Shown: positions 1 to 9,020, counted from the first letter of the stretch. The stretch: DNA of 64,000 bases from Aquitalea magnusonii (GCF_002217795.2 NZ_AP018823.1:124001-188000), one strand, 5' to 3'. Numbers and translations: made by a program. The notes: generated by a model not told the origin, from the letters alone.

Positions 1-1
1 G

Positions 2-1312
2 AACGACATCCCAAGCTGTTACCTGGCGCTGGGTGCCCTGCACAGCCTGTACAAGCCTATTCCGGGCAAGTTCAAGGACTACATCGCCATTCCCAAGGGC
101 AATGGCTACCAAAGCCTGCACACCACCTTGTTCGGCCCTTATGGCACGCCGGTGGAGATGCAGATCCGCACCCGCGAAATGAACGGCGTGGCCGAGGCGG
201 GCGTGGCTTCGCACTGGATGTACAAGAGTGGCGATGCCGGTATCAATACCGCCCAGCAGCGCACACACCAGTGGCTGCAAAGCCTGCTGGACATGCAGGA
301 GGAGAGTGACGACGCCGTCGAATTCCTCGAACACATCAAGATCGACCTGTTCCCCGACGAGGTGTACGTGTTCACCCCCAAGGGCAAGATCATGGTGCTG
401 CCGCAAGGCTCCACCCCGGTCGACTTTGCCTATGCCGTACATACCGACGTAGGTCATCGCTGTATTGCCGCCCGCGTCAATCATGTGCTGATGCCCTTGC
501 GCACCGTGCTGCGCAATGGCGATACGGTGGAAGTCATCACCTCCACCCAGGCCAAGCCTAACCCGTCCTGGCTCACCTTCGTGCAGAGCGGTCGCGCCCG
601 TTCCGGCATTCGCAATTACCTGAAGAGCCTGCAGCGCGAAGAAGCTGCCACGCTGGGCGAAAAACTGCTCAAGCAGGCGATTGGTGCCCTGGCGGTGTCG
701 CCGCTGCTGCTGGATGACGCGCTCAAGGCGGAGTACATGGCAGTACACGGCGACAAGCTGCAGGGCTTTGGCGAAGTGCTGGCCGAGATTGGGGCCGGCA
801 AACTGCTGCCGATTGCCGTGGCGCGCCGTCTGGTGGAACTGGCTGGTGAGCGTCTGGGTGAAGAAGTGCGGGTAGGGCCAATCACCATCCGCGGTACTGA
901 AGGCGGCACCGTGCAACTGTCCAGTTGCTGTAACCCCTTGCCAGGCGATGAAATCCTTGGGGTGATTACCAAGGGGCAGGGGCTGGTGATTCACCGCGTT
1001 AGCTGTCCGAATGTGCAGAGGGTTGATCACGACAAGCTGCTGAACGTGAATTGGGAAACCCAGCGTGACCGTATGTTTGGTGTCAGCGTCAGTGTGCTGG
1101 CCCGTAACGAGCGTGGAGCGCTGGCCGATATTGCCGCCGCCATCTCGCAGGCCTCGGCCAATATCGAAAGCGTGGACACCCAGGATACGCATGTTGGCGA
1201 TGGCTTCATCCATATTCATTTCCGCCTGCAGGTGGAGAGTGTCGAGCATCTGTCCCGCGTGCTGAACGAGGTGCAGAGCCTGGTGGTGGTGCAGCGGACA
1301 GAGCGGAGATAA
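2..1312 (+). CDS. spoT: Bifunctional (p)ppGpp synthetase/hydrolase, 3' part
   Basis: This is the C-terminal 436 residues of a RelA/SpoT-family enzyme that makes and degrades (p)ppGpp in the stringent response; the hydrolase domain lies before the window. The visible part opens with the end of the synthetase domain (FKDYIAIPKGNGYQSLHT and VEMQIRT motifs). A TGS domain follows (DLFPDEVYVFTPKG), then a Cys-rich zinc-finger region (SSCCNPLPGDEI), and an ACT domain covers the last 65 residues. The synthetase and TGS wording is SpoT-like rather than RelA-like, so a bifunctional enzyme is favoured. The thiS start follows only 3 bases after the stop, so the thiazole genes are probably cotranscribed. 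The absence of the N-terminus is a window-edge effect. Confidence 0.93.
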   Translation, partial: NDIPSCYLALGALHSLYKPIPGKFKDYIAIPKGNGYQSLHTTLFGPYGTPVEMQIRTREMNGVAEAGVASHWMYKSGDAGINTAQQRTHQWLQSLLDMQEESDDAVEFLEHIKIDLFPDEVYVFTPKGKIMVLPQGSTPVDFAYAVHTDVGHRCIAARVNHVLMPLRTVLRNGDTVEVITSTQAKPNPSWLTFVQSGRARSGIRNYLKSLQREEAATLGEKLLKQAIGALAVSPLLLDDALKAEYMAVHGDKLQGFGEVLAEIGAGKLLPIAVARRLVELAGERLGEEVRVGPITIRGTEGGTVQLSSCCNPLPGDEILGVITKGQGLVIHRVSCPNVQRVDHDKLLNVNWETQRDRMFGVSVSVLARNERGALADIAAAISQASANIESVDTQDTHVGDGFIHIHFRLQVESVEHLSRVLNEVQSLVVVQRTERR

Positions 1313-1315
1313 CAC

Positions 1316-1516
1316 ATGCAGTTGCGCATCAATGGTGAAGTGAAAGAATTCGCCCGGCTGGCCACGGTGGCTGAGCTGGTGCAGGCGCTGGAGCTGGTTG
1401 GCAAGCGGGTGGCTGTCGAGCTCAATGGCGAAATCGTGCCCCGCAGTCAGCATGGCAGCGCTGTTCTGAGTGATGGGGATGAACTGGAAATCGTAGTGGC
1501 TGTCGGCGGTGGCTGA
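1316..1516 (+). CDS. thiS: Sulfur carrier protein ThiS
   Basis: A 66-residue ubiquitin-like protein that carries sulfur as a C-terminal thiocarboxylate for thiazole synthesis in the thiamine pathway. It ends in Gly-Gly as the family requires (VAVGGG), has the usual length, and starts [14 protein letters not shown] ribosome-binding site lies inside the end of spoT, about 7 bases before the ATG. thiG follows 22 bases later, and this pairing supports the call. No TPP riboswitch is visible in front of it; translation seems tied to the spoT transcript. Confidence 0.93.
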   Translation: MQLRINGEVKEFARLATVAELVQALELVGKRVAVELNGEIVPRSQHGSAVLSDGDELEIVVAVGGG

Positions 1517-1538
1517 CACAAGGGCGAAGGAGTGGAAG

Positions 1539-2333
1539 GTGCAGGATCAACTGGTCATCGCAGGTAAGGCATACAATTCCCGTTTGCTGGTGGGAACCGG
1601 CAAATATCGTGATTTTGAACAGACAGCCCAGGCGCTGGATGCCTCTGGTTGCGATATCGTCACGGTGGCCATTCGTCGCGTCAATCTGGGTCAGCATGCC
1701 GGAGAGCCCAATCTGCTCGATTTTTTGCCGCAGAACCGCTACACTCTGCTCCCCAATACGGCGGGCTGTTATTCCGCCGAGGATGCCATCCGTACCTTGC
1801 GCCTGGCGCGCGAGCTGCTGGATGACCACCGTCTGGTCAAGCTGGAAGTGCTGGGTGACTCCGGCAATCTGTTCCCCAACGTCAAGGAAACGCTGAAAGC
1901 AGCCGAAGTACTGGTGGCCGAGGGCTTTGATGTGATGGTGTATACCTCCGACGATCCTATCATCGCCCGTGAGCTGGAACAGATAGGCTGCTGCGCCATC
2001 ATGCCGCTGGCCAGCCTGATTGGCTCCGGCATGGGCATCCTCAATCCGTGGAACCTGAAACTGATCATCGAGCAATCCAGTGTGCCGGTGCTGGTGGATG
2101 CCGGGGTGGGTACCGCCTCCGATGCGGCCATCGCCATGGAACTGGGTTGTGATGGCGTGCTGATGAATACCGCAATTGCTGCAGCCGGCAATCCGGTATT
2201 GATGGCACATGCCATGAAACTGGCTGTCGAGGCTGGCCGTGCTGCCTACTGTGCAGAACGGATGCCGAAACGTTTTTATAGCGCTGTACCAAGTTCTCCT
2301 AGTGAGGGGGTGATTTCTTCTCGCAAGCCGTGA
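1539..2333 (+). CDS. thiG: Thiazole synthase ThiG
   Basis: Builds the thiazole phosphate ring of thiamine from deoxyxylulose 5-phosphate, dehydroglycine and the ThiS thiocarboxylate. Family landmarks are LLVGTGKY near the N-terminus, the Schiff-base lysine in VKLEVLGD and the phosphate-binding segment [15 protein letters not shown]. The GTG at 1539 is preferred because AAGGAG sits about 8 bases upstream and it gives the typical [17 protein letters not shown] start. An upstream GTG at 1509 would overlap thiS and has no such site. The product has 264 residues, normal for ThiG. No further thiamine genes are visible nearby. Confidence 0.95.
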   Translation: MQDQLVIAGKAYNSRLLVGTGKYRDFEQTAQALDASGCDIVTVAIRRVNLGQHAGEPNLLDFLPQNRYTLLPNTAGCYSAEDAIRTLRLARELLDDHRLVKLEVLGDSGNLFPNVKETLKAAEVLVAEGFDVMVYTSDDPIIARELEQIGCCAIMPLASLIGSGMGILNPWNLKLIIEQSSVPVLVDAGVGTASDAAIAMELGCDGVLMNTAIAAAGNPVLMAHAMKLAVEAGRAAYCAERMPKRFYSAVPSSPSEGVISSRKP

Positions 2334-2464
2334 TGCACAAAAGCGCCACAAAAAGCTTGTCGGGAATGCTTCAGACTTTTCCAAACTGCGTATTGTTGTT
2401 AAAATACTGTTTTTTATGGGTGGCCCTACGTCTGCCGCCTAGGAATCTAAGGATACTTGAGTCA

Positions 2465-2677
2465 ATGCCGAATATTCGCGTTAAAGAAAACGAGCCGTTC
2501 GAAGTCGCCATGCGTCGCTTCAAGCGCGCTGTAGAAAAAACCGGTCTGCTGACCGAACTGCGCGCTCGTGAGTTCTACGAAAAGCCGACCACCGAACGCA
2601 AGCGCAAGCACGCTGCTGCCGTTAAGCGCCACTACAAGCGCATCCGCAGCCAGATGCTGCCGCCGAAACTCTTCTAA
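2465..2677 (+). CDS. rpsU: Small ribosomal subunit protein bS21
   Basis: A 70-residue, strongly basic ribosomal protein needed for initiation at structured mRNAs. It starts [21 protein letters not shown] and ends MLPPKLF, typical of betaproteobacterial S21. An AAGGA site precedes the ATG by about 10 bases. It is the first gene of the macromolecular synthesis operon (rpsU-yqeY-dnaG-rpoD). A small terminator-like hairpin right after it probably lowers readthrough into dnaG, as in the classical operon. The upstream 130 bases contain TAAAAT near 2400 as a possible -10 box with a poor -35. Confidence 0.97.
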   Translation: MPNIRVKENEPFEVAMRRFKRAVEKTGLLTELRAREFYEKPTTERKRKHAAAVKRHYKRIRSQMLPPKLF

Positions 2678-2701
2678 GAGTTGCATCGGTCATAAAGCGG
2701 G

Positions 2702-2725
2702 ACCGCAGGCATGGCCTGCGGTTTT
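2702..2725 (+). terminator. Attenuator-type hairpin after rpsU
   Basis: ACCGCAGGC (2702-2710) pairs with GCCTGCGGT (2714-2722) around an ATG loop and runs into TTTT. It lies between rpsU and yqeY, where the macromolecular synthesis operon classically has a partial terminator that reduces dnaG and rpoD relative to S21. Confidence 0.75.
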
Positions 2726-2784
2726 GCCATTTGTACTCCAGAATTTTCCGCCATGTCTTGACATGGCGCTCCCGTGAGCACGAC

Positions 2785-3231
2785 ATGAGCCTCAAAGCCC
2801 GTATCAGCGATGACATGAAGTCCGCCATGAAGGCGAAGGAAACCGAGCGTCTGGCCGCCATTCGTCTGTTGATGGCTGCCATCAAGCAAAAGGAAGTGGA
2901 CGAACGCATCGAACTGGATGATGCCGCAATCGTGGTGGTGATCGACAAGATGCTCAAGCAGCGTCGTGACTCCATCTCCCAGTACGAAGCAGCCCAGCGT
3001 CAGGATCTCGCCGACAAGGAAAAGGCCGAAATGACGGTGCTGATGGCTTATATGCCGCAGCAACTGTCTGAAGCCGAAATCGACGAGCTGGTGGCCAAGG
3101 CCGTGGTCGACAGCGGTGCTGCCTCCATGCAGGACATGGGCAAGGTTATGGGCCTGCTACGCCCGCAGTTGGCGGGACGTGCCGACATGGCACTGGTTTC
3201 GGCTCGCATCAAGGCCAGGCTTGCTGCCTGA
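2785..3231 (+). CDS. YqeY/GatB-like domain protein
   Basis: A 148-residue protein of the YqeY family, related to the tail domain of the GatB subunit of Asp/Glu-tRNA amidotransferase. Its function is not firmly established. It starts MSLKARISDDMKSAMKAKE and carries the family segments RLAAIRLLMAAIKQKEVD, MAYMPQQLSE and MGKVMGLLRPQLAGRADMA. It occupies the usual yqeY position between rpsU and dnaG, where it is found in many proteobacteria. The upstream ATG-less extension of the frame is not supported by a ribosome-binding site. Confidence 0.9.
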   Translation: MSLKARISDDMKSAMKAKETERLAAIRLLMAAIKQKEVDERIELDDAAIVVVIDKMLKQRRDSISQYEAAQRQDLADKEKAEMTVLMAYMPQQLSEAEIDELVAKAVVDSGAASMQDMGKVMGLLRPQLAGRADMALVSARIKARLAA

Positions 3232-3294
3232 TCTCTGGCCGGGCGCAGTATGGTCCGGTAATTTGTTCCTCCGTGTTAAGGCAGGTGTTCGGCG

Positions 3295-5076
3295 TTGATT
3301 CCACAGGACTTTGTTGATCAGTTGCTGTCCCGTGTCGATCTTGTCGACGTGGTGGATCGCTATGTCCCGCTGAAAAAGGCAGGCCAGAACTATCTGGCCT
3401 GTTGTCCCTTCCACAAGGAAAAATCCCCCTCCTTCACGGTTAGCCCCAGCAAACAGTTTTATCACTGCTTTGGTTGTGGTGCGCATGGCTCGGCCATCGG
3501 CTTCGTCATGGAATACCAGGGCTTGGGCTTTGTCGATGCGGTAAAGATGCTGGCTGACAGCGTTGGCATGCCGGTACCGGAGGTGCGCAGTGTCAATCCG
3601 GAAGCCACGCGCGCCGCGCGTGAGCGGCAGTTGTCGCTGGAAGAAGTCATGCAATTGGCTGCCGGGTATTTCAAGCAGCAGTTGAAGTCAGCGCCGGTCG
3701 CCATCAGCTACCTGAAAGGGCGTGGTGTCAGTGGCGAAGTGGCTGCGCGCTTTGGCCTCGGCTATGCCCCTGGTGAGTGGCAGAATCTGCAGGCCATCTT
3801 TCCGCAGTATCAGGATGACAAGCTGGTGGATGCCGGTCTGGTCATTTTCAATGAGGAAAGCGGCAAGCGTTACGACCGGTTCCGTGAGCGGGTGATGTTT
3901 CCCATCCGTAATCAGCGCGGAGCCATCATCGGTTTTGGTGGGCGCGTGCTGGGCAAGGGGGAGCCGAAGTATCTGAACTCGCCGGAAACGGTGCTGTTCG
4001 AAAAAGGCCGCGAACTGTACGGCTTGTACGAAGCCCGCCAGGCGATTCGAGAAAAGAATCGCGTGCTGGTGGTTGAAGGTTATATGGATGTGGTGGCATT
4101 GGCGCAGTATGGCATCGGCTATGCGGTAGCCACGCTGGGGACGGCCACCACTGGCGAGCATGTGCGCAAGCTGATGCGTCATGCCGATCAGGTGTATTTC
4201 TGCTTTGATGGCGATAAGGCTGGCCAGAAGGCCGCCTGGCGTGCGTTGGAAAACAGCCTGCCGCAATTGCAGGACGGCAAGGCGCTGAATTTTCTGTTTT
4301 TGCCGCAGGAGCACGACCCGGACAGCTATGTACGGGAATTCGGTACCGAAGCATTTGAGCAGCAGTTGGAACAGCACAGCCTGCCGCTGTCGGTTTACTT
4401 TACCCGCGAGCTGACAGGCCGCGTGGACATGAATACGCCGGAAGGGCGGGCCGACCTGATCAAACAGGCCAGCCCGCTTCTGGCACAAATTGCAGCACCG
4501 GCGCTTGGCTTCATGATCAGAAAGCGGCTGGCAGAACTTGCCGGCATGGACGTCGACGATTTCGACATGCTGACCACAGGCAAGAAGGCACCGGAGCGCA
4601 AGGGCAAGCGGGAATACCGCTTGCCGGAGGAATCATATCGCCAGATCAACACGCCCATTGTTCACAAGCAGATCAAATGGCTGCTGATGAACCCGGCGTG
4701 GGCCAGCGATGTGAGCCTGCCGGACAGCCTGCCGCTGTCCGACGAACTGGCCTGCTTTGCGATGTTGGCCGAAAGTGTGCAGGAACACGAACAGCCGCCC
4801 AATACGGCGCAATTGATAGAGGGCTTGCGTGGCACCCCCTACGAAGGGCTGATCGACAGTGTGCTGCACCAGGCCATGCAGGATCCGGACGAGTTTGCCG
4901 ACCCCGGTGAGGATGACCGCATCCAGTTTCAGCATGGCAACGCCAGATTGCTGAAAATGTTGCGTGAAGCCCAGGTGGAAAGGCTAAAACTGAAGGACCG
5001 TAACGAAGGTCTAAGTCCGGAAGAAAAAGCATTATTCAGGGAACTGCTCCGAGACCTGCTCGGCTCGCCTATGTGA
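3295..5076 (+). CDS. dnaG: DNA primase DnaG
   Basis: Synthesises RNA primers at the replication fork. The N-terminal zinc-binding domain has C37, H40, C58 and C61 (CPFHKEK and CFGCG). The catalytic core follows (residues about 120-250), then the TOPRIM fold with VVEGYMDVVAL near residue 260 and the DGDKAG metal motif. The last 150 residues form the helicase-interaction domain. The length of 593 is typical. The likely start is the TTG at 3295, giving MIPQDFVDQLLSRVDLVDVV; a TTG start and a weak AGGCAGG site fit low translation of primase. Confidence 0.96.
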   Translation: MIPQDFVDQLLSRVDLVDVVDRYVPLKKAGQNYLACCPFHKEKSPSFTVSPSKQFYHCFGCGAHGSAIGFVMEYQGLGFVDAVKMLADSVGMPVPEVRSVNPEATRAARERQLSLEEVMQLAAGYFKQQLKSAPVAISYLKGRGVSGEVAARFGLGYAPGEWQNLQAIFPQYQDDKLVDAGLVIFNEESGKRYDRFRERVMFPIRNQRGAIIGFGGRVLGKGEPKYLNSPETVLFEKGRELYGLYEARQAIREKNRVLVVEGYMDVVALAQYGIGYAVATLGTATTGEHVRKLMRHADQVYFCFDGDKAGQKAAWRALENSLPQLQDGKALNFLFLPQEHDPDSYVREFGTEAFEQQLEQHSLPLSVYFTRELTGRVDMNTPEGRADLIKQASPLLAQIAAPALGFMIRKRLAELAGMDVDDFDMLTTGKKAPERKGKREYRLPEESYRQINTPIVHKQIKWLLMNPAWASDVSLPDSLPLSDELACFAMLAESVQEHEQPPNTAQLIEGLRGTPYEGLIDSVLHQAMQDPDEFADPGEDDRIQFQHGNARLLKMLREAQVERLKLKDRNEGLSPEEKALFRELLRDLLGSPM

Positions 5077-5100
5077 GCCGGGGCAGGGGTGACGTAGTTG

Positions 5101-5109
5101 TGTTATAAT
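5101..5109 (+). promoter_or_regulatory. Extended -10 promoter for rpoD
   Basis: TGTTATAAT is an exact extended -10 element (TGnTATAAT) about 40 bases before the rpoD start. No recognisable -35 lies 16-18 bases upstream, as expected for extended -10 promoters. It would let rpoD be transcribed separately from the upstream operon promoter. Confidence 0.6.
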
Positions 5110-5147
5110 CAACTGTTTTTTTCGGCTTTTTTAAAGCAGGAAGCAAA

Positions 5148-7076
5148 ATGGCGGCCTCTCCCGAAAATCAAAAAGATGTGCAGGACAACGAAGAACAGGT
5201 AATGAGCCTGGAAGAGCAGCGTAAACGGCTGCGCCAGCTGATTGCCCTGGGCAAGGAACGTGGTTATCTCACCTACGCCGAGATCAACGACCACCTGCCG
5301 GAAGATGTGTCCGATGCCGAGCAGATTGAAAACATCGTCACGATGATTTCCGGTCTGGGCATCCAGGTTTATGACGAAGCGCCGGACGCAGAAACCCTGC
5401 TGATGTCCGATGCCACGCCGGCTGTTGCGGATGAAGATGCGGTGGAAGAAGCCGAGGCGGCCCTGTCGTCGGTGGATTCCGAGTTTGGCCGTACCACCGA
5501 CCCGGTGCGCATGTACATGCGCGAAATGGGCTCGGTCGAGCTGTTGACCCGTGAAGGCGAAATCGAAATCGCCAAGCGTATCGAAGACGGCCTCAAGCAC
5601 ATGATTCTGGCCATCTCGGCATGCCCGGGCACCGTGGCAGAAGTGCTGGAGCTGGTCGAGCGCATCGGCAAGGAAGAAATCCGCGTTGACGAAGTCGTCG
5701 ACGGTTTCATCGACCCTAATGCCGAAGCTGCGGAAGCTGCGCTCCCGTTTGCCGAGCCGGAGGTTGAAGAAGACGCGCTGCTGGAAGACGAGGAAGAAGA
5801 GGGCGAGGACGACGAAGCCAGCGCCGAAGCGGCTAATCTTGCCAATCTGGAAGAACTCAAGCAGCAGACGCTGGAGCACTTTGCCGGTGTGCGCATGATG
5901 TTCGACAAGATGGTCAAGGTGCTGGAAAAGGAAGGCTCCAAGTCCAAGGCTTACCTGGAACTGCAAGACGCCATCACCACCGAGTTCATGATGGTGCGCT
6001 TCTCCACCCGCCAGATCGAATCGCTGTGTGAATCGCTGCGCCGCCGTGTCAACGAAATCCGTACGTTCGAACGTGATATCCAGGACATCTGTGTGACGCG
6101 CGTGCGCATGGACCGCACCCACTTCATCAAGGTATTCCCCGGCAACGAAATCAACACCGCCTGGGTGGAAACCGAAATCGATTCCGGCAAGGCCTGGAGC
6201 GAGGCACTGACCCGCTTCAAGTACGCCATCATCGAGAAGCAGACCAAGCTGTCCGAGCTGCAGGATCGTGCCATGCTGCCGATCAAGGAGCTCAAGGAAA
6301 TCAACCGCCAGATGTCGGCGGGTGAATCCAAGGCGCGCCGTGCCAAGAAGGAAATGATCGAGGCCAACCTGCGTCTGGTGATTTCCATCGCCAAGAAGTA
6401 CACCAACCGTGGCTTGCAGTTCCTCGACCTGATCCAGGAAGGCAATATCGGCTTGATGAAGGCGGTGGACAAGTTCGAATACCGTCGTGGTTACAAGTTC
6501 TCCACCTATGCCACCTGGTGGATTCGTCAGGCCATCACCCGCTCGATCGCGGACCAGGCCCGTACCATCCGTATTCCGGTACACATGATCGAAACCATCA
6601 ACAAGATGAACCGCATTTCGCGTCAGATCCTGCAGGAAACCGGCCGTGAGCCGGATCCGGCCGAACTGGCGGAAAAAATGGAAATGCCGGAAGAGAAGAT
6701 TCGCAAGATCATGAAGATTTCCAAGGAGCCCATCTCCATGGAAACCCCGATCGGCGATGACGACGATTCCCATCTGGGTGATTTCATCGAGGACCAGAAC
6801 AACCTGGCACCGTCGGATGCTGCGATGTACTCCAGCCTGAAGGACGCCACCAAGGAAGTGCTGGATACCCTGACTCCGCGTGAGGCCAAGGTATTGCGCA
6901 TGCGTTTTGGTATCGACATGAATACCGACCACACCCTGGAAGAAGTGGGTAAACAGTTTGATGTGACGCGTGAGCGTATTCGTCAGATTGAAGCCAAGGC
7001 CCTGCGCAAGCTGCGTCATCCGACCCGTTCGGAACGTTTGCGCAGCTTCCTTGACAACGAGCCGGGCGGTCAGTAA
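5148..7076 (+). CDS. rpoD: RNA polymerase primary sigma factor RpoD (sigma-70)
   Basis: A 642-residue housekeeping sigma factor. Region 1.1 is at the N-terminus. An acidic, Glu/Asp-rich stretch near residues 200-230 belongs to the variable non-conserved region. Region 2 contains [27 protein letters not shown] and the -10-reading helix [18 protein letters not shown]. Region 4.2 contains [21 protein letters not shown], which reads the -35 box. It closes the macromolecular synthesis operon and is followed by a strong terminator. An internal extended -10 promoter lies just upstream. Confidence 0.98.
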   Translation: MAASPENQKDVQDNEEQVMSLEEQRKRLRQLIALGKERGYLTYAEINDHLPEDVSDAEQIENIVTMISGLGIQVYDEAPDAETLLMSDATPAVADEDAVEEAEAALSSVDSEFGRTTDPVRMYMREMGSVELLTREGEIEIAKRIEDGLKHMILAISACPGTVAEVLELVERIGKEEIRVDEVVDGFIDPNAEAAEAALPFAEPEVEEDALLEDEEEEGEDDEASAEAANLANLEELKQQTLEHFAGVRMMFDKMVKVLEKEGSKSKAYLELQDAITTEFMMVRFSTRQIESLCESLRRRVNEIRTFERDIQDICVTRVRMDRTHFIKVFPGNEINTAWVETEIDSGKAWSEALTRFKYAIIEKQTKLSELQDRAMLPIKELKEINRQMSAGESKARRAKKEMIEANLRLVISIAKKYTNRGLQFLDLIQEGNIGLMKAVDKFEYRRGYKFSTYATWWIRQAITRSIADQARTIRIPVHMIETINKMNRISRQILQETGREPDPAELAEKMEMPEEKIRKIMKISKEPISMETPIGDDDDSHLGDFIEDQNNLAPSDAAMYSSLKDATKEVLDTLTPREAKVLRMRFGIDMNTDHTLEEVGKQFDVTRERIRQIEAKALRKLRHPTRSERLRSFLDNEPGGQ

Positions 7077-7100
7077 TTCAGCCTGTCGTTTAGTACGGAG

Positions 7101-7137
7101 TCCCCAAGCCGCTTGCATCAGGGCTTGGGGATTTTTA
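7101..7137 (+). terminator. Rho-independent terminator of rpoD
   Basis: TCCCCAAGCC (7101-7110) pairs with GGCTTGGGGA (7122-7131), followed by TTTTT. A strong stem directly downstream of rpoD marks the end of the macromolecular synthesis operon. Confidence 0.9.
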
Positions 7138-7154
7138 TTGCATTCTGCTATAAT
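7125..7154 (+). promoter_or_regulatory. Candidate tRNA promoter
   Basis: A perfect TATAAT (7149-7154) lies 10 bases before the tRNA 5' end, with TTGGGG (7125-7130) as a possible -35 at 18-base spacing. The -35 overlaps the rpoD terminator stem. A short distance to the mature tRNA is common for single tRNA genes. Confidence 0.55.
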
Positions 7155-7164
7155 GCTCCCCTTC

Positions 7165-7241
7165 GGGCCTTTAGCTCAGTTGGTTAGAGCAGAGGACTCA
7201 TAATCCTTTGGTCGCGGGTTCGAGCCCCGCAGGGCCCACCA
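7165..7241 (+). tRNA. tRNA with CAT anticodon, probably tRNA-Ile2 (lysidine-modified)
   Basis: A 77-base cloverleaf with encoded CCA. The acceptor GGGCCTT pairs with AGGGCCC, the D arm is GCTC/GAGC, the anticodon stem is GAGGA/TCCTT with loop CTCATAA, and the T arm is GCGGG/CCCGC around TTCGAGC. The anticodon is CAT, so it is either elongator Met or the minor Ile tRNA reading AUA. C4-G69 and C5-G68 pairs are present, which are known TilS (lysidine synthetase) recognition pairs in E. coli tRNA-Ile2. The TTAGCTCAG and TTGGTCGC segments also resemble tRNA-Ile2. The gene is flanked by its own promoter and terminator. Confidence 0.93.
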
Positions 7242-7247
7242 AATCCA

Positions 7248-7280
7248 ACGGCCTGTCGCGTGATGCGGCAGGCCGTTTTT
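7248..7280 (+). terminator. Terminator of the tRNA gene
   Basis: A 12-bp stem, ACGGCCTGTCGC (7248-7259) with GCGGCAGGCCGT (7265-7276) including one G-T pair, a five-base loop, then TTTTT. It lies just after the tRNA CCA end. Confidence 0.9.
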
Positions 7281-7394
7281 CATTGTTGCGGGCGTTGGGA
7301 TTGCCGATCCAGATGCTGCATTGCGGAAACTTTTGTTTGGCGCGCAGGTCTAGCTGGCTGGCCTGTCCTCTGCGGCAGACCTATCCCTGGTTGC

Positions 7395-7444
7395 TTTGGT
7401 CGGGTTTCCAAACGCGCCTCCCTCTCTGTGTTCGGCTTTCCGAA
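7395..7444 (+). promoter_or_regulatory. Candidate activator (DctD) enhancer dyads
   Basis: Two short inverted repeats lie upstream of the sigma-54 promoter: TTTGG-N8-CCAAA (7395-7412) and TTCGG-N4-CCGAA (7431-7444). Their centres are about 139 and 105 bases before the predicted transcription start, a normal enhancer distance. They differ in sequence and spacing from each other, so either could be chance. The rest of 7281-7515 has no gene; it is AT-rich toward its end. Confidence 0.35.
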
Positions 7445-7469
7445 TTAATGTCATTGTATTTTTTATTTT

Positions 7470-7485
7470 ATTGTTTTAAAACAAT
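7470..7485. repeat. Perfect 16-bp palindrome upstream of the symporter gene
   Basis: ATTGTTTTAAAACAAT is an exact 16-bp palindrome in the AT-rich segment between the candidate enhancer dyads and the sigma-54 promoter, about 65 bases before the predicted transcription start. It could be a protein-binding site or a bend. No known factor is recognised. Confidence 0.5.
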
Positions 7486-7515
7486 GAGTTGACTTGATAT
7501 TTATTGACGGTTTTC

Positions 7516-7531
7516 TGGCATGATTACTGCT
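7516..7531 (+). promoter_or_regulatory. Sigma-54 promoter of the symporter gene
   Basis: TGGCATG-ATTA-CTGCT matches the -24/-12 consensus TGGCACG-N4-TTGCW at 10 of 12 defined positions, with the invariant GG and GC at correct spacing. The predicted start is near 7542, about 45 bases before the GTG codon. A DctD-type sigma-54 activator and DctB-type kinase are encoded 3-6 kb downstream. Confidence 0.75.
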
Positions 7532-7585
7532 GATACGAGCGGACTCAACACCGGCCCAAAGCCGGGTTACTCTGGAGAAACGCTC

Positions 7586-8854
7586 GTGAAAACCAACAAG
7601 ATCACCCTGTGGGTGCTGATTGCCCTCGTGCTGGGTATCGCAGTCGGCTATGGCTGTCACACTTCGATTACCGATCCCAAGCAACTGAAAGATGTTGCCG
7701 GTTACTTTTCCATCCTGACCGACGTGTTCATGCGTCTGATCAAGATGATCATTGCACCGCTGGTGATGTCCACCCTGGTACATGGCATTGGCAGCAGTGA
7801 TTCCCGTTCTGTCGGTCGCGTTGGCCTGAAAGCCATGTGCTGGTTCATGGGGGCTTCGCTGGTTTCCCTGTTCCTGGGCCTGATTTTTGCCAATAGTCTG
7901 CAGCCTGGTGTGGGTTACACCCTGCCGGTGGTTGATGGTGCCGCTCCGGCACTGAAAACCAGTGCGCTGAACCTGAAGGACTTCATCACCCACATGTTCC
8001 CCACCAGCTTCTTTGACGCCATGGCGAAAAACGAAGTGCTGCAAGTGGTGGTGTTCTCGGTGTTCTTCGGTTTTGCCATTGCTTCTTACAAGGGCCCAAA
8101 ACCGGACATCCTGATGAAGGGCCTGGAACAACTGGCCAACATCATGCTGCGCGTTACCAATATCGTGATGATGTTTGCCCCGGTTGGCGTATTCGGTGCC
8201 GTGGCTTCCACCATTACCGCTGATGGCCTGGGCGTGCTGTCCATGTACGCCAAGTTCATGGGTAGCTTCTACCTGGCGCTGGCCTGCCTGTGGCTGCTGA
8301 TGATTGCTGCGGCTTATGGCTTTGTCGGCAAGAAGATTTTTGCCCTGCTCAAAACCATCCGCATGCCGCTGATGCTGGGTTTTGCCACCGCCAGTAGCGA
8401 AGCTGCTTACCCGACCCTGCTGGAGCAGTTGGAGCGTTTTGGCATCAAGGAACGTGTGTCCGGTTTCGTGCTGCCGCTGGGTTATTCGTTTAACCTGGAC
8501 GGCTCCATCATGTACACCTCGTTTGCCGCCCTGTTCATTTCCCAGGTAGCCAACATCAACCTGACCCTGGGCCAGCAAATCACCATGCTGCTGATCCTGC
8601 TGATCACCAGCAAGGGTATTGCCGGTGTGCCGCGTGCTTCGCTGGTGGTGGTGGCTGCCGTGCTGCCGATGTTCAATCTGCCTGAAGCCGGCATTCTGCT
8701 GATCCTGGGTATCGACCACTTCCTGGACATGGGCCGTACCGCCACCAACGTGCTGGGTAACGCCATTGCCACTACCGTGGTGGCCGCTTCGGAAGGCGAT
8801 ATCGATGCCGAAGCTGCACAGGCTAACCCGGTGCTGGCCGAAGAACAGGCTTAA
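7586..8854 (+). CDS. Dicarboxylate/amino acid:cation symporter (SLC1/DAACS family)
   Basis: A 422-residue inner-membrane secondary transporter that takes up acidic amino acids or C4-dicarboxylates with protons or sodium. Family marks are the first re-entrant hairpin FATASSEAAYPTLL, the NLDGS motif in transmembrane helix 7 and the second hairpin GIAGVPRAS. About eight hydrophobic segments are visible. The GTG at 7586 has GGAG 9 bases upstream; the longer ATG start at 7520 would fall inside the sigma-54 promoter and is rejected. The sigma-54 promoter in front, asparaginase behind and the DctB/DctD pair suggest uptake of aspartate, glutamate or C4-dicarboxylates. Substrate cannot be fixed from sequence alone. 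Confidence 0.9.
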   Translation: MKTNKITLWVLIALVLGIAVGYGCHTSITDPKQLKDVAGYFSILTDVFMRLIKMIIAPLVMSTLVHGIGSSDSRSVGRVGLKAMCWFMGASLVSLFLGLIFANSLQPGVGYTLPVVDGAAPALKTSALNLKDFITHMFPTSFFDAMAKNEVLQVVVFSVFFGFAIASYKGPKPDILMKGLEQLANIMLRVTNIVMMFAPVGVFGAVASTITADGLGVLSMYAKFMGSFYLALACLWLLMIAAAYGFVGKKIFALLKTIRMPLMLGFATASSEAAYPTLLEQLERFGIKERVSGFVLPLGYSFNLDGSIMYTSFAALFISQVANINLTLGQQITMLLILLITSKGIAGVPRASLVVVAAVLPMFNLPEAGILLILGIDHFLDMGRTATNVLGNAIATTVVAASEGDIDAEAAQANPVLAEEQA

Positions 8855-9020
8855 GCCCCCCGGTCCCTGCCACGCATTAACACTATAAAAATCAGGTGAC
8901 AGACCCCGGCCTGCCCAAGCTGCCGATACAGGCGGACAGGCAGGACGCGGGGCTGATCGCTGTAGTGAGTTGCTCCCCGGCAACGCCATCTCCCACTTGC
9001 TTTTCTACAAAGGAAGAGAC

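Noticed and set aside
5109..7118. A very long open frame antisense to rpoD
   Set aside because: Its sequence is His/Gln/Gly/Leu-rich without any family motif and is fully explained as the antisense of a conserved high-GC gene.
7463..8989. A long open frame antisense to the symporter gene
   Set aside because: No motif or start signal; the sense strand encodes a canonical SLC1-family protein behind a sigma-54 promoter.
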